Shown one piece after another: positions 1 to 8,728 of a stretch of 64,000 bases of DNA (its first letter is position 1; the number at the start of each line of letters is the position of its first letter). Both the position numbers and the translations under genes were made by a program. This DNA comes from Mucilaginibacter aquaedulcis (lineage in GTDB: Bacteria > Bacteroidota > Bacteroidia > Sphingobacteriales > Sphingobacteriaceae), in NCBI RefSeq assembly GCF_030409325.1, contig NZ_JAUFPR010000001.1:186001-250000 (forward strand), written 5' to 3'. Below the pieces are notes generated by a model that was not told where the DNA came from, searched no databases, and saw only the letters and a list, made by a program, of their open reading frames with translations.

Positions 1-2
1 TG

Positions 3-503
3 GAGTTTATTCTGGGTAATGCCGAACATATCATCTGGAAACAAAGCTTCGAGATTGGCGCGGCCCGCCTCATGGACCTCTTTCACCGCACCGACCCTAT
101 CCCACCGGCATCTATTGAAGCCCTCGACCTTTACCTCGAAGATCACCTGGCCGACCTGTTTAAAGCTGTTTCCGGTTACCATGTTGATACCCTCATAGGC
201 TCATCAGGCGCGTTTGAAACCTTTGCCGAACTGGCAGAAATCGAAAAAGGCCATTCCTTCAACCTTAAAACTACTAAAAATTACAGCTTTGATCATAATG
301 AGCTATTGATCGAAACCAACAAGCTGGTACAATCAAGCCACCAGCAAAGAGCAGGCAATAAAAGTATTATCCCCGTTAGGGTTGATATGATCGTGGTAGC
401 ATCGCTCATTACCCGTTTCATCGTCCAAAAGCTTTCTATTACCAACGTATTGATGTGCAGTAACTCGCTTAAAGAAGGTGTTTTGGCAGAGATGTTAGGT
501 TAG
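3..503 (+). CDS. Ppx/GppA-type phosphatase, C-terminal part (5' end outside window)
   Basis: The frame is open from base 3 at the left edge to a TAG at 501-503, so only about 166 C-terminal residues are visible. The stretch around FEIGAARLM fits the conserved phosphate-loop region of exopolyphosphatase/guanosine pentaphosphatase proteins of the actin/Hsp70 fold. The end (VDMIVVASLITRF, then VLMCSNSLKEGVLAEML) matches the family's closing segment, where an NSLKEG-type motif follows a hydrophobic strand. The predicted role is polyphosphate or pppGpp hydrolysis. The first ATG, at 72, is internal and is not the true start. The catalytic N-terminal half cannot be seen. Confidence 0.75.
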   Translation, partial: EFILGNAEHIIWKQSFEIGAARLMDLFHRTDPIPPASIEALDLYLEDHLADLFKAVSGYHVDTLIGSSGAFETFAELAEIEKGHSFNLKTTKNYSFDHNELLIETNKLVQSSHQQRAGNKSIIPVRVDMIVVASLITRFIVQKLSITNVLMCSNSLKEGVLAEMLG

Positions 504-545
504 GTATTTCGCACATGTCACTGCTGTTTGTTATCATGCCGGTTT

Positions 546-1142
546 GCATGGCGAAGTCCCGCTCTTGGCCGCGGGAGGGCCAGTCACTTTTTTCTTGATA
601 AAAAAGTAACCAAAAAATCAAGACAAAAAAAAGCTTCCGCCCACAGGCAAAACTCCCGGCCCGCTTTTTTGTCGGGCATTTACCCGCATTTTTAAATCCA
701 TTTCACACTTGTCATCCTGAGCATTTCGTCTTTTATTTTAAATTCTGTCAATTCTTTAATTCAATAAATTCCAGTTCAGACACTCTTTAAATTCTATTCA
801 TTCTTTAATTCGGTAAATTCTGATTCAGATATTCAGCAGATCAGCTTCGGGTGAAAAGCAGGCAGAACATGTTGGCCTGTGCGGCTGGGAGGGGCATTAG
901 CAAACCTTGCCGAAGCGGAGGTATTGAGCGAACGAAGTGGCGGTAAGGTTTAGCAGCCCGTGGTTCTGGCTGCTTTGCAGGGTAAAGGCCTTGTGGAGCA
1001 AAGAAGCCTCTCTGCTGAAAGCCTTTTGGTTACTTTTGTGGCGACATACGGCGAAGCCCTCTTGAGTGCCTTAAAAAAACAAATAACAGTACGAAAAACG
1101 TAACTGGCCTTTCCCGCGGCCAAGAGCGGGACTTCGCCATGC
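546..1142. repeat. Element bounded by a 31-bp perfect inverted repeat
   Basis: Bases 546-576 and 1112-1142 are exact reverse complements; the pair includes the words GCATGGCGAAGTCCC and CTTGGCCGCGGGA. Complementarity continues imperfectly inward (GGCCAGT on both sides after a 1-nt offset). Both ends also carry a 'GGTTACTTTT' or complementary word. The 753 bases between the genes at 503 and 1257 hold no credible gene. This resembles the non-coding dispersed repeats common between Bacteroidota genes; no transposase is present. Confidence 0.7.
741..829. repeat. Two diverged 40-bp direct repeats
   Basis: Bases 741-780 and 790-829 are similar direct copies sharing ATTCTTTAATTC, TAAATTC and TTCAGA at the same offsets (period 49 bp). 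They are AT-rich, non-coding and lie inside the inverted-repeat element. Confidence 0.6.
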
Positions 1143-1256
1143 CTGCTTGCTAACAGATTTTTTGTTGCGCTCAGGAAGACAATGTATGTGAAGAGATTCA
1201 AAAACTCTCCCCAAATTACTCCTATCCTTTGTATATTGGGCGCTTAAATACGCTCT

Positions 1257-3248
1257 ATGAAATTAAAATTTACCGGCTTTGGCCTGCTGGCCCTGTTGGC
1301 GCTTAATACTCAGGCTCAAAACAGAAAGATCAACCCTAACGATACTACCTCTAACTATAATCCTGCCGAAGCATTTTCGCCCCAGTTTTATAGCGAAAAA
1401 GGGAACGACTTTCATGCAGCCAACGGCAATCCTGGCCCGCGGTACTGGCAAAACCGGGCTAATTATACTCTGAACGTAAAATTGGATACCGCGAGCAAAA
1501 CCATCAGTGGAACCGAAACTATCGACTATACCAATAATAGCCCTGATGCGCTGCAATACCTGTGGCTGCAAATGGATCAGAACACTTATAAAAAAGATGC
1601 CCGGTCAAACTTCGTGACCGGCTTTGCGCCTAAACCTAATCAGCATACCGACGGTTACCAGATCGAGTCGGTGGCAATAGAAGAAGGTGGCGTAAGCAAG
1701 CCTGTAAAGTTTGTAATTACTGACAGCCGCATGCAGATCAGGCTAACAAAAGCGGTAGCGCCTAATAAAGGATTGGTGCGCGTCAAGATCAAATATCACT
1801 ACACTATTCCGGGTAACTTTGGTAACAGAACCGATTACGCCGATACTAAAAATGGCAAGATTTACGAAATTGCCCAGTGGTTTCCGCGCATGTGCGTTTA
1901 TGACGATAGCCGCGGCTGGGATACTCTCCCATTTTTGGGCAGCGGCGAGTTTTACTTAGACTATGGCGATATCGACTACAGTGTGAACGTTCCCTGGGAT
2001 ATGATCGTAGCCGGATCTGGCGAGTTACAGAATCCTAAAGAAGTATTAACCGCCAAACAACTGGCCCGTCTTGATGCGGCCCGCAACAGCGACAAAACCA
2101 TTATGATACGTGACTTGGCCGAGGTGAATGATCCGGCCAGTCGCCCGGTGCAAAAGGGTACGCTTACCTGGCACTTTAAAATGCTCAATACCCGCGATGT
2201 GGCCTTTGGCGCGTCGAAAGCTTACATATGGGATGCGGCGCGTGTAAACCTGCCCGAAGGAAAAAAATCGCTGGCTATGAGTGTTTACCCGGCCGAAAGC
2301 TATGGCAACGATGCCTGGGGTCGCGCTACAGAATACCTGAAAAAATCTATTGAATATTTTTCAGAAAAATGGTTTGTTTACCCATATCCGGTTGCGGTTA
2401 ACGAGGCCGGTATTGCCGGTGGTATGGAATATCCTGGTATTGTGTTTGATGGCATTACTGATAAGGGCAGTGAACTGTATTGGGTAACTGCGCACGAAAT
2501 TGGGCATAACTGGTTCCCGATGATCGTAGGATCAAACGAGCGCCGCTTTGCCTGGATGGACGAGGGCCTGAATACTTTTATTGACGTTTACGCATCCGAT
2601 GCTTTCAACAAAGGCGAATACGCTCCCAAACGCGATGGTGAATACGCCCCCGGCGGCGGTAACCCAGCCGACGAGATCATCCCCTCGATAACCGATCCGG
2701 GTTCCCCAAGCATCATGACCGCGCCCGATGCCATCCCTGAAAAATACCGCCATCCACTCACCTATTTTAAACCGGCTTTTGGCCTGGTGTTGCTGCGTGA
2801 GCAGATTTTGGGCAAGGACAAGTTTGATTACGCTTTCCGCAATTACATACACCAATGGGCCTATAAACATCCGCAGCCTGATGATTTTTTCCGTTCGATG
2901 GAAAATGGTGCAGGCGAAGACCTGAGCTGGTTTTGGAAAGGCTGGTTCTACAATAACTGGTCGCTTGATTTAGCCTTGATAGATGCCAAACAAGTTGATA
3001 ACAAAACCGGCAAAGGCGTAAGCATCACGGTAGTGAATAAAGAAAAACTACCGATGCCATTTACGGTTGAAGTAAAATATAAAGACGGCAGTAAAGCCCG
3101 CACTTACTTACCGGTTGAAACCTGGCTGCAAAATAAACAGATAACCCTTACCCTGCCCGGCACCCTGGAAGCCGAAACCGTAACCGTTGACCCGGACAAT
3201 GCATTGCCTGACCTGGATAGGAAGAATAATACGTTAAGGGTGAAGTAG
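1257..3248 (+). CDS. Secreted M1-family zinc metallopeptidase (gluzincin)
   Basis: A 663-residue protein starting with a signal peptide ([17 protein letters not shown], then TQAQ). The zinc site is HEIGH at H413/E414/H417 followed by the third ligand E436 in WMDEG, which gives the HExxH-x18-E arrangement of M1 aminopeptidases. GGMEYPG just upstream corresponds to the substrate-binding GxMEN-type motif with N replaced by Y. M1-like proteins of this length are typical of Bacteroidota and are exported. Predicted role: periplasmic or surface peptide hydrolysis. It stands alone, with a repeat element before it and repeats after it. Its stop codon lies inside a heptanucleotide repeat. Confidence 0.9.
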   Translation: MKLKFTGFGLLALLALNTQAQNRKINPNDTTSNYNPAEAFSPQFYSEKGNDFHAANGNPGPRYWQNRANYTLNVKLDTASKTISGTETIDYTNNSPDALQYLWLQMDQNTYKKDARSNFVTGFAPKPNQHTDGYQIESVAIEEGGVSKPVKFVITDSRMQIRLTKAVAPNKGLVRVKIKYHYTIPGNFGNRTDYADTKNGKIYEIAQWFPRMCVYDDSRGWDTLPFLGSGEFYLDYGDIDYSVNVPWDMIVAGSGELQNPKEVLTAKQLARLDAARNSDKTIMIRDLAEVNDPASRPVQKGTLTWHFKMLNTRDVAFGASKAYIWDAARVNLPEGKKSLAMSVYPAESYGNDAWGRATEYLKKSIEYFSEKWFVYPYPVAVNEAGIAGGMEYPGIVFDGITDKGSELYWVTAHEIGHNWFPMIVGSNERRFAWMDEGLNTFIDVYASDAFNKGEYAPKRDGEYAPGGGNPADEIIPSITDPGSPSIMTAPDAIPEKYRHPLTYFKPAFGLVLLREQILGKDKFDYAFRNYIHQWAYKHPQPDDFFRSMENGAGEDLSWFWKGWFYNNWSLDLALIDAKQVDNKTGKGVSITVVNKEKLPMPFTVEVKYKDGSKARTYLPVETWLQNKQITLTLPGTLEAETVTVDPDNALPDLDRKNNTLRVK

Positions 3249-3285
3249 TGAGTAGTGAGTAGTGAGTAGTGAGTAGTGAGTAGTG
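3244..3285. repeat. Six tandem copies of heptamer AGTAGTG
   Basis: Six perfect 7-bp units, 3244-3285. The stop codon TAG of the M1 peptidase (3246-3248) is in the first unit, so changes in unit number would not alter the protein. Confidence 0.9.
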
Positions 3286-3327
3286 AGAAATAAACTTATC
3301 AAGAAATTGTTTTAAACTACGGATATT

Positions 3328-3360
3328 AAACTTACGAAGTTTTTAAAACTTCGTAAGTTT
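3328..3360. repeat. Dispersed palindrome, copy 1
   Basis: Two 16-bp arms (3328-3343, 3345-3360) with a single central T; the half-site reads ACTTACGAAGTTTT. The same palindrome recurs at 17845-17877, so it is a dispersed element rather than a gene-specific terminator. Confidence 0.8.
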
Positions 3361-3425
3361 CCTCCTTTCGCTCGTTTGTAACGAGTGCTTAACATAAGGC
3401 AGCGATTGCATCGCGTCACATCAAT

Positions 3426-3509
3426 TGTCATCTCGAACGAGGTACGAGGAGAGATCTTATACGTGGATATACAAGCTGTACAAGATTTCTCCCTGCGGTC
3501 GAAATGACA
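3426..3509. repeat. Imperfect inverted repeat of the TGTCATnnCGA family
   Basis: The left arm starts TGTCATCTCGAACGA and the right arm ends CGGTCGAAATGACA. The arms pair imperfectly over about 28-33 bases around a short spacer. Related hairpins lie at 9425-9518, 16524-16660 and 17757-17829. Confidence 0.65.
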
Positions 3510-3537
3510 ATCAATGAAAGAATTGAAGACTACATAA

Positions 3538-3891
3538 TCACCCAATAAAAAACTGCTGACTAACAACTTTCCCGTTTTCAACTTTATAAACGCAAATTTC
3601 CTCCACCTGCTTATCACCTACTCCCTTCACCGTGAAATTCATGGAAAAAACCAAGCTAAAGTAGCTCCCGGCAAAAATGGCTTCAGATACGTTGATACTA
3701 TGAATTTCAACTTTGGCAAGGAATTGTTTTTCATACTCAATCAGGTTATGGAGTCCGGTTATTGGCTCATTTTTATTATTAGGATCAATGCTTACAGCAT
3801 CATCGGCAAATAATTCTGTATAGGCTTCAACAAATTTCAACTCATTACATAATGAAGCCAGGCGATTGGCAATTTCTGGTACAGTATTCAT
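3538..3891 (-). CDS. SnoaL/NTF2-like small protein
   Basis: About 117 residues from the ATG at 3891 (MNTVPEIANRLASL). A longer reading to 3924 uses an upstream start and adds an uninformative Asn-rich leader. The pattern of an N-terminal helix, then FVEAYTELFADDAVSIDP, then alternating beta strands matches the SnoaL-like/nuclear transport factor 2 fold, which forms a conical ligand pocket. The substrate is unknown. It is monocistronic, with repeats downstream and an AT-rich gap upstream. Confidence 0.7.
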   Translation of the reverse strand: MNTVPEIANRLASLCNELKFVEAYTELFADDAVSIDPNNKNEPITGLHNLIEYEKQFLAKVEIHSINVSEAIFAGSYFSLVFSMNFTVKGVGDKQVEEICVYKVENGKVVSQQFFIG

Positions 3892-4263
3892 TTTTGGATT
3901 GTTATGATTATTAATAAATATCAATATTAAACAAATGTTTAAAACATCTGTATTAAAAATAAAAAGTATGATATAGTCGTGATACTGATTAAAACAGATC
4001 GATAAAATACCACCATATGATACATTAACACATAATACTTTTTAAAGATTTAAAAAGCATTAAAAAATTATCAAAAACTTGCCAAAACCGGCAGTTTTCC
4101 ATCATAAATCATCTACTTTTCGATTAAATCTGTTGAATTTCGGTGCATTTTTTTGTTAAAAAGCAACTTTAAAAAGTTTTGGGTTACGTAGGTTTCAAAA
4201 TATGCTGCCTCATTAATTTGTCAATCTTGGAGATCATATTAAACTATTAATAACCTAAAGCTT
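3892..4263. other. AT-rich intergenic region
   Basis: This stretch separates the minus-strand SnoaL-like gene from plus-strand mqnC. No open frame, RNA gene or strong hairpin is visible. It must carry the divergent promoters; only the mqnC -7 box at its right end is recognisable. Confidence 0.5.
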
Positions 4264-4271
4264 TATCTTTG
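4264..4271 (+). promoter_or_regulatory. -7 promoter box TATCTTTG of mqnC
   Basis: Exact TAnnTTTG match ending 4 nt before the ATG at 4276. With usual Bacteroidota geometry transcription would start at or next to the A of the ATG, which suggests a leaderless mRNA. Confidence 0.55.
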
Positions 4272-4275
4272 TTAA

Positions 4276-5400
4276 ATGAACACAGCCGATCTGTTGCAAC
4301 GCGCTTTGCGGTTTGAATTTTTAACCCAGGATGAGGGCGTTTACCTGTACAACAACGCCTCTACTGCCGATCTGATGTATACTGCTAACGAGCTGCGCAA
4401 AAAGCAGGTTCCGCATGGCAAAGTAACCTGGCAGATAGACAGAAATGTTAATACTACCAATGTTTGTATAGCCAATTGCAAGTTTTGCAACTTTTTCCGC
4501 AGGCCCGGCCATGAGGATAGCTATATCACTGATATTGAAACCTATAAAAAGAAAATAGAGGAAACTTTCCGCTATGGCGGCGACCAGCTCTTGTTACAAG
4601 GCGGTCACCATCCTGATCTGGGTCTACAGTTTTATACCGACCTGTTCAGGGAGCTTAAACAGCTGTATCCTAAGTTAAAACTGCACTCTTTAGGTCCCCC
4701 GGAAATTGCGCACGTAGCCAAACTGGAAGGTATGGCCCATATAGATGTACTGCGTGCAATGCAGGAAGCCGGGCTTGATTCATTACCCGGTGCCGGTGCC
4801 GAGATTCTGAATGATCGTGTGCGCCGCCTGATATCAAAAGGCAAATGCGGTGGTAAAGAGTGGCTTGATGTTATGCGCGCCGCTCATCAGCTTAACCTGC
4901 CAACATCGGCAACTATGATGTTTGGCCATATTGAAACTATTGAAGAGCGTTTTGAACACCTGGTTTGGATACGTGAGGTGCAATCAGAAAAACCTGAAGG
5001 CGCTCATGGCTTTGTAGCCTTTATACCCTGGCCATTCCAGGACGATGGCACCCTGCTGCGCAAAGTAAGGGGCATCACCAACAACGTAACCGGCGATGAA
5101 TATATCCGCATGATAGCGCTAAGCCGTATCATGTTGCCTAATATTAAAAACATACAGGCCTCATGGTTAACCGTTGGTAAACAGGTTGCCCAGCTATGCC
5201 TGCATGCTGGAGCTAATGATTTTGGCTCAATCATGATTGAAGAGAACGTAGTATCTGCCGCAGGTGCACCGCACAGGTTTACCGCTAAGGGTATCCAGGA
5301 ATCAATTATCGAAGCCGGTTTTGAGCCACAATTGCGCACTCAGAAATACGACTGGCGCGATATCCCCGCCGAAATAGAAGAACAGGTAATAAACTATTAG
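4276..5400 (+). CDS. mqnC: Cyclic dehypoxanthinyl futalosine synthase (radical SAM)
   Basis: 374 residues. The radical-SAM cluster motif CxxxCxxC is at C64, C68 and C71 (CIANCKFC). LLLQGGHHPDL and, near the C-terminus, GANDFGSIMIEENVVSAAG are the MqnC-specific segments that separate it from MqnE and CofH. The enzyme cyclises dehypoxanthine futalosine in the futalosine route to menaquinone, in the cytoplasm. The other mqn genes are not in the window. A -7 box 4 nt before the ATG supports this start. Downstream is a 17-bp hairpin, then scpB. Confidence 0.93.
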   Translation: MNTADLLQRALRFEFLTQDEGVYLYNNASTADLMYTANELRKKQVPHGKVTWQIDRNVNTTNVCIANCKFCNFFRRPGHEDSYITDIETYKKKIEETFRYGGDQLLLQGGHHPDLGLQFYTDLFRELKQLYPKLKLHSLGPPEIAHVAKLEGMAHIDVLRAMQEAGLDSLPGAGAEILNDRVRRLISKGKCGGKEWLDVMRAAHQLNLPTSATMMFGHIETIEERFEHLVWIREVQSEKPEGAHGFVAFIPWPFQDDGTLLRKVRGITNNVTGDEYIRMIALSRIMLPNIKNIQASWLTVGKQVAQLCLHAGANDFGSIMIEENVVSAAGAPHRFTAKGIQESIIEAGFEPQLRTQKYDWRDIPAEIEEQVINY

Positions 5401-5413
5401 TATTTTAGTTTTG

Positions 5414-5469
5414 AGTGATGAGTTTTGAGTTTTATTTTTCAATGTAAGTATTACTCAAAACTCATCACT
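5414..5469. repeat. Intergenic hairpin with 17-bp perfect arms
   Basis: Arms 5414-5430 (AGTGATGAGTTTTGAGT) and 5453-5469 are exact reverse complements around a 22-nt loop. There is no U-run, so this is not a classic terminator. It belongs to a group of low-complexity hairpins seen between many genes here. Confidence 0.7.
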
Positions 5470-5492
5470 TATTACGCTCCACTTAACTGACT

Positions 5493-6044
5493 ATGCAACA
5501 CCATATTGAGGCATTAATTTTCGCGTCGGAGCAGGGTATCCGTATGGAGGAGATCATGTACTGCCTGCAAGCCGCTTTCGAGCGCGATTTTACTGTTGAT
5601 GAGGTTACCGAAAGCATCACCGCTATTCAAAATAAATATAATGCTGATGATTTAGCCATCGAACTGGTAAAAATTAACAACGGCTACCAGTTTTTCACCA
5701 AAAAGAAATATCACCCCGTAATCAATTTACTGCAGCTGCAACGGTCTAAAAAGAAGCTTACCCAGGCTGCTTTGGAAACACTGGCGATCATTGCTTATAA
5801 GCAGCCCGTGACAAAAACTGATGTAGAACAAATACGTGGCGTAAACTGCGATTACTCGATACAAAAACTGCTCGAAAAAGAGCTAATTGCTATAATTGGG
5901 AAGTCGGAGAGCATTGGAAAACCCATTTTGTATGGCACCAGCAGCATGTTCATGGATTATTTCGGGATAAACAGCATTGATGAATTACCTCAAATTAAGG
6001 ATTTTACAGCGGCCACCGTTGCCATTGGCGAGCAAACAGAATAA
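5493..6044 (+). CDS. scpB: Segregation and condensation protein B
   Basis: 183 residues with the two winged-helix units of ScpB. The family signature lies in the second half: LTQAALETLAIIAYKQP, then TKTDVEQIRGV and later LYGTSSMFMDYFG. ScpB binds ScpA and SMC in the condensin complex that organises and segregates the chromosome. scpA is not adjacent. The start is the first in-frame ATG, with no Shine-Dalgarno sequence. Confidence 0.93.
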   Translation: MQHHIEALIFASEQGIRMEEIMYCLQAAFERDFTVDEVTESITAIQNKYNADDLAIELVKINNGYQFFTKKKYHPVINLLQLQRSKKKLTQAALETLAIIAYKQPVTKTDVEQIRGVNCDYSIQKLLEKELIAIIGKSESIGKPILYGTSSMFMDYFGINSIDELPQIKDFTAATVAIGEQTE

Positions 6045-6182
6045 TTTTAAAAGATATTTTTAATAAAAATGATTTTAATTATTTTTACTACTGAATTAGC
6101 CGACAGAAGTACCCCGTAAAATTGATACTTTTAGGCCTGTTTAATTTATATTGATAAAGTTTTACAAATAAAATCCGTTACA

Positions 6183-6377
6183 ATGGGAGCGCCAAAAAAA
6201 CCGACCACTAAAAAGATCGACAACTCAGAAGATGATTTGGATGAAGACGATGATCAACTTACCCCTAAAAAGAAAAAAGTAGTTGATGAGGATGAAGATG
6301 ATTTTGATGGACCTTTAGATGATGATCTGGGCAGAGGTTACGAATCATTTGACGATGAAGATGACGACGATTATTAA
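6183..6377 (+). CDS. Small highly acidic protein of unknown function
   Basis: 64 residues with a Lys-rich start (MGAPKKPTTKK) and a tail of Asp/Glu runs ending DDEDDDDY. There is no hydrophobic segment, so it is probably disordered and cytoplasmic. A strong intrinsic terminator 24 bp downstream makes it a separate transcription unit, which supports its being a real gene. Such acidic peptides recur in Sphingobacteriaceae, but I know of no function. Confidence 0.7.
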   Translation: MGAPKKPTTKKIDNSEDDLDEDDDQLTPKKKKVVDEDEDDFDGPLDDDLGRGYESFDDEDDDDY

Positions 6378-6401
6378 TTAATAAAGACACATATCTAATT
6401 T

Positions 6402-6437
6402 AAAAGCATTCAGCACCTGCCACTGAATGCTTTTTTT
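6402..6437 (+). terminator. Intrinsic terminator of the acidic protein gene
   Basis: Stem AAAAGCATTCAG (6402-6413), 9-nt loop and CTGAATGC followed by seven T. An ATG at 6427 that could extend the next frame lies in this stem, so it is unlikely to be a start. Confidence 0.9.
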
Positions 6438-6462
6438 CATATTTGGCCCCGAGGCCGCGCCT

Positions 6463-7584
6463 ATGGTAATTACAGAAGTAAAAGACAAAGCATCAAAAAA
6501 AGCATTTTTAAATGTTGCCCGTATCATTTATAAAAACGACAGTACCTGGGTTTGTCCGCTTGATAATGATGTTGAGGCTGTATTTGATCCGGCCAAAAAC
6601 AACTTTCACCATGATGGTAAATGTACCCGATGGATACTTACTGATGATAATAACCAGCTTATTGGACGCGTTGCGGCGTTCATCAACAATAAAAAGGCTT
6701 ACCATTATGAGCAGCCAACGGGAGGCATGGGCTTTTTTGAATGTATTAATAATCAGGATGCCGCTTTTTTACTGTTTGATACCGCTCAAAAATGGCTGAA
6801 GGAAAATGGCATGCAGGCCATGGACGGCCCCATTAACTTTGGCGAAAATGATAATTTTTGGGGGCTGCTGGTAGAAGGTTTTACACATCCCTCCTATGGC
6901 ATGAATTATAATCCGCCGTATTATAAGGCCTTTTTTGAGAACTATGGCTTTAAAACCCTTTATGAACAGATTACCAATCACCTGGATGTACATAAGCCTT
7001 TTTCAGAGCGGTTTACCAAAATTGCCAACTGGGTAATAAAAAAGCCCGGCTATGATTTCAAACATTTCAGGGTAAAGGAAATGGAAAAATTCGCGGCCGA
7101 TTTTATAGAGATCTATAATGATGCCTGGAAAGATTTTGAAAACTTTGTACCCATTACCCAGGCCACTATAGCCGAGAGTTTTGAAAAAATGAAGGCACTA
7201 ATGGACGAAAAACTGATCTGGTTTGCCTATGTTGATAACGAACCGGCCTCTTTCATCATTATTTTGCCTGATGCCAACCAAATGCTTAAGCCGCTTAATG
7301 GCAAACTTAACCTGATTGGCAAGCTCAAGTTTTTATATTACCGGTGGAAAGGCGTATCAAGGATGCGGGCCATTGTAATGGGCACCAAACAAAAATATCA
7401 AAAACACGGGCTCGAATCGGCCATATTTATCAAACTTAAAGAATATGTGTTGCCTTTAAAGCAATATGACGAACTGGAGCTATCATGGGTGGGCGATTTT
7501 AATGAGAAAATGATTGCCATCCACAGTGCCGTAGGAGCTACTTTTGGTAAAAAGCATTTAACAATGCGTTATATATTTAAATAA
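6463..7584 (+). CDS. GNAT-like acetyltransferase family protein
   Basis: 373 residues from the ATG at 6463 (MVITEVKDKASKK). The frame opens at 6427, but that ATG is inside the terminator stem. The N-terminal region has NQLIGRVAAFINNK followed by GGMGFFEC, typical of a GNAT strand/pantetheine region. DGPINFGENDNFWGLLVEGF and the C-terminal YELSWVGDFN-like end match a large family of GNAT-superfamily proteins in Bacteroidota. Cytoplasmic; substrate unknown. It ends at a terminator shared with the convergent regulator gene. Confidence 0.75.
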   Translation: MVITEVKDKASKKAFLNVARIIYKNDSTWVCPLDNDVEAVFDPAKNNFHHDGKCTRWILTDDNNQLIGRVAAFINNKKAYHYEQPTGGMGFFECINNQDAAFLLFDTAQKWLKENGMQAMDGPINFGENDNFWGLLVEGFTHPSYGMNYNPPYYKAFFENYGFKTLYEQITNHLDVHKPFSERFTKIANWVIKKPGYDFKHFRVKEMEKFAADFIEIYNDAWKDFENFVPITQATIAESFEKMKALMDEKLIWFAYVDNEPASFIIILPDANQMLKPLNGKLNLIGKLKFLYYRWKGVSRMRAIVMGTKQKYQKHGLESAIFIKLKEYVLPLKQYDELELSWVGDFNEKMIAIHSAVGATFGKKHLTMRYIFK

Positions 7585-7592
7585 AAACAAAA

Positions 7593-7612
7593 AGCCCGGC
7601 TTAAGCCGGGCT
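7593..7612. terminator. Bidirectional terminator hairpin
   Basis: Perfect 8-bp GC-rich stem AGCCCGGC/GCCGGGCT with a TTAA loop between convergent genes ending at 7584 and 7621. Runs of A to the left would be U-rich in minus-strand RNA. Confidence 0.85.
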
Positions 7613-7620
7613 GCTATTTA

Positions 7621-7962
7621 TTATGCGGTTGCTTTGGAGTGCCTAAGCTCTTCAAAGAGTTCAATTACCTTTTTTTGCAGGTCAATAACCTCTGTTTCCC
7701 GATCCATTAAACGTTTGTTAACAGTTTCTAACTCATTAACAAATTTCTGATCGTGTTCAGCATCATTAAATGTAAGCAGCTGAACAACAGACATTTCAAA
7801 CAAAGTTGCAATTTGCTCTAATCTCGATAAATTAATATCGGTTATTCCTGTTTCAATTTTTGAAAAAGCAGGAATTGAAATATCCAATCTTTTTGCAACA
7901 TCCTCCTGGCTCCACCCTTTTTGATGACGTAGCAGTCTGATTTTTTTCCCAAGTGTTTTCAT
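7621..7962 (-). CDS. XRE-family transcriptional regulator with C-terminal coiled coil
   Basis: 113 residues. Residues 1-62 form a Cro/C1-type helix-turn-helix (IRLLRHQKGWSQEDVAKRL, then SIPAFSKIETG). Residues about 70-105 are heptad-like and charged (VNELETVNKRLMDRE), indicating a dimerising coiled coil. There is no ligand domain. Targets are unknown; the divergent upstream neighbour is the Rrf2 gene, 306 bp away. Confidence 0.85.
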   Translation of the reverse strand: MKTLGKKIRLLRHQKGWSQEDVAKRLDISIPAFSKIETGITDINLSRLEQIATLFEMSVVQLLTFNDAEHDQKFVNELETVNKRLMDRETEVIDLQKKVIELFEELRHSKATA

Positions 7963-8237
7963 GTGACTTTAATAATAGTATTAGGTTTTTCGCGAAAGTT
8001 AATTACCTTGCAATATTATTTATTATTGCACTAATTATCAACTAATTTGCATAATATTTTATTTAAAGCGAAACTTTTTCCAAACAATTCTCGTTTAAGC
8101 GTTTTTTATCTTCCACAGAAATTATATTAATTAGCTTAGCGCCAATTATTTAACTTCAAATTAATCTTAATTTTATCATCATAAAGTAATTTAACAACAC
8201 ATGGGAAAATAATACTTGTATTATAAAAGTTACACTG
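7963..8237. other. AT-rich divergent intergenic region
   Basis: Non-coding space between the XRE regulator and the Rrf2 regulator. No open frame or stable hairpin is visible to the left of the Rrf2 promoter and operator; it presumably also holds the XRE promoter. Confidence 0.4.
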
Positions 8238-8245
8238 TATATTTG
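8238..8245 (+). promoter_or_regulatory. -7 promoter box TATATTTG of the Rrf2 gene
   Basis: TAnnTTTG match 23 nt before the ATG, immediately followed by the operator-like palindrome at 8249-8267. Confidence 0.55.
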
Positions 8246-8248
8246 TAC

Positions 8249-8267
8249 TGTAACATTTTTAATTACA
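8249..8267. promoter_or_regulatory. Operator-like palindrome before the Rrf2 gene
   Basis: TGTAACATTTTTAATTACA, that is TGTAA-N9-TTACA, ending one base before the ATG at 8269. It matches the site at 8694-8712 in 17 of 19 positions. Bound protein here would cover the transcription and translation start, which suggests autoregulation. Confidence 0.65.
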
Positions 8268-8268
8268 G

Positions 8269-8676
8269 ATGAACGGTCAATTTCAGATAGCAGTACATAT
8301 ACTTACCCTCCTTAATCAGGAACCGGGTGAGCTTATAGCATCTGAATATATTGCCGGAAGTATCAACATTAACCCCGTACTTGTGCGTAAAGAGATCAGG
8401 AATTTACGCAATTACGGCTTGATTACCAGCAAGGAAGGAAAGGCCGGAGGATACAGTTTGGGCCGGTCGCCCGAAAAAATAACACTGGGTGATGTTTATA
8501 AGGCAGTTTATAGTAATCCGGCATTGGGGCAAGCCAAAAACCTTCCTAATCCTGATTGCCCTGTTGGCCGGCAGATCAATCAACACCTGAATGAATTAGC
8601 TGCCGATGTTGAATCAGCCATTTTTAAACAGCTAAATACCATTACTCTGGCTGATTTTAGTCTTAAATTCAAATAA
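8269..8676 (+). CDS. Rrf2-family transcriptional regulator (YwnA-like, single cysteine)
   Basis: 135 residues. The N-terminal winged helix includes the Rrf2 signature LVRKEIRNLRNYGLITSKEGKAGGYSLGR. It lacks the three-Cys iron-sulfur site of IscR/NsrR and has only one Cys, in NPDCPVG near residue 100, like YwnA-type members that may sense redox or electrophiles through that thiol. The gene is followed 52 bp later by an NAD(P)-binding oxidoreductase, the same pairing as ywnA-ywnB in Bacillus. Matching palindromes before both genes suggest it controls itself and its neighbour. Confidence 0.88.
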   Translation: MNGQFQIAVHILTLLNQEPGELIASEYIAGSININPVLVRKEIRNLRNYGLITSKEGKAGGYSLGRSPEKITLGDVYKAVYSNPALGQAKNLPNPDCPVGRQINQHLNELAADVESAIFKQLNTITLADFSLKFK

Positions 8677-8693
8677 TTTTTTTTACCCATAAC

Positions 8694-8712
8694 TGTAACA
8701 AATTTAATTACA
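8694..8712. promoter_or_regulatory. Operator-like palindrome before the NAD(P)-binding gene
   Basis: TGTAACAAATTTAATTACA, the second copy of the TGTAA-N9-TTACA site, 16 bp upstream of the ATG at 8729. Confidence 0.65.
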
Positions 8713-8728
8713 CTAAAAACAACTCATT

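Noticed and set aside
950..1201. 83-codon minus-strand frame
   Set aside because: It lies within and across the inverted-repeat element; similar frames appear wherever this kind of repeat occurs, and it shows no protein features.
3244..3285. Heptamer array as a phase-variation switch
   Set aside because: The stop codon is in the first unit, so unit number cannot alter the reading frame of the peptidase, and no downstream gene starts there.
6427..6462. Upstream ATG extending the GNAT-like gene
   Set aside because: The ATG is inside the stem of a strong terminator, and the extra residues are uninformative.
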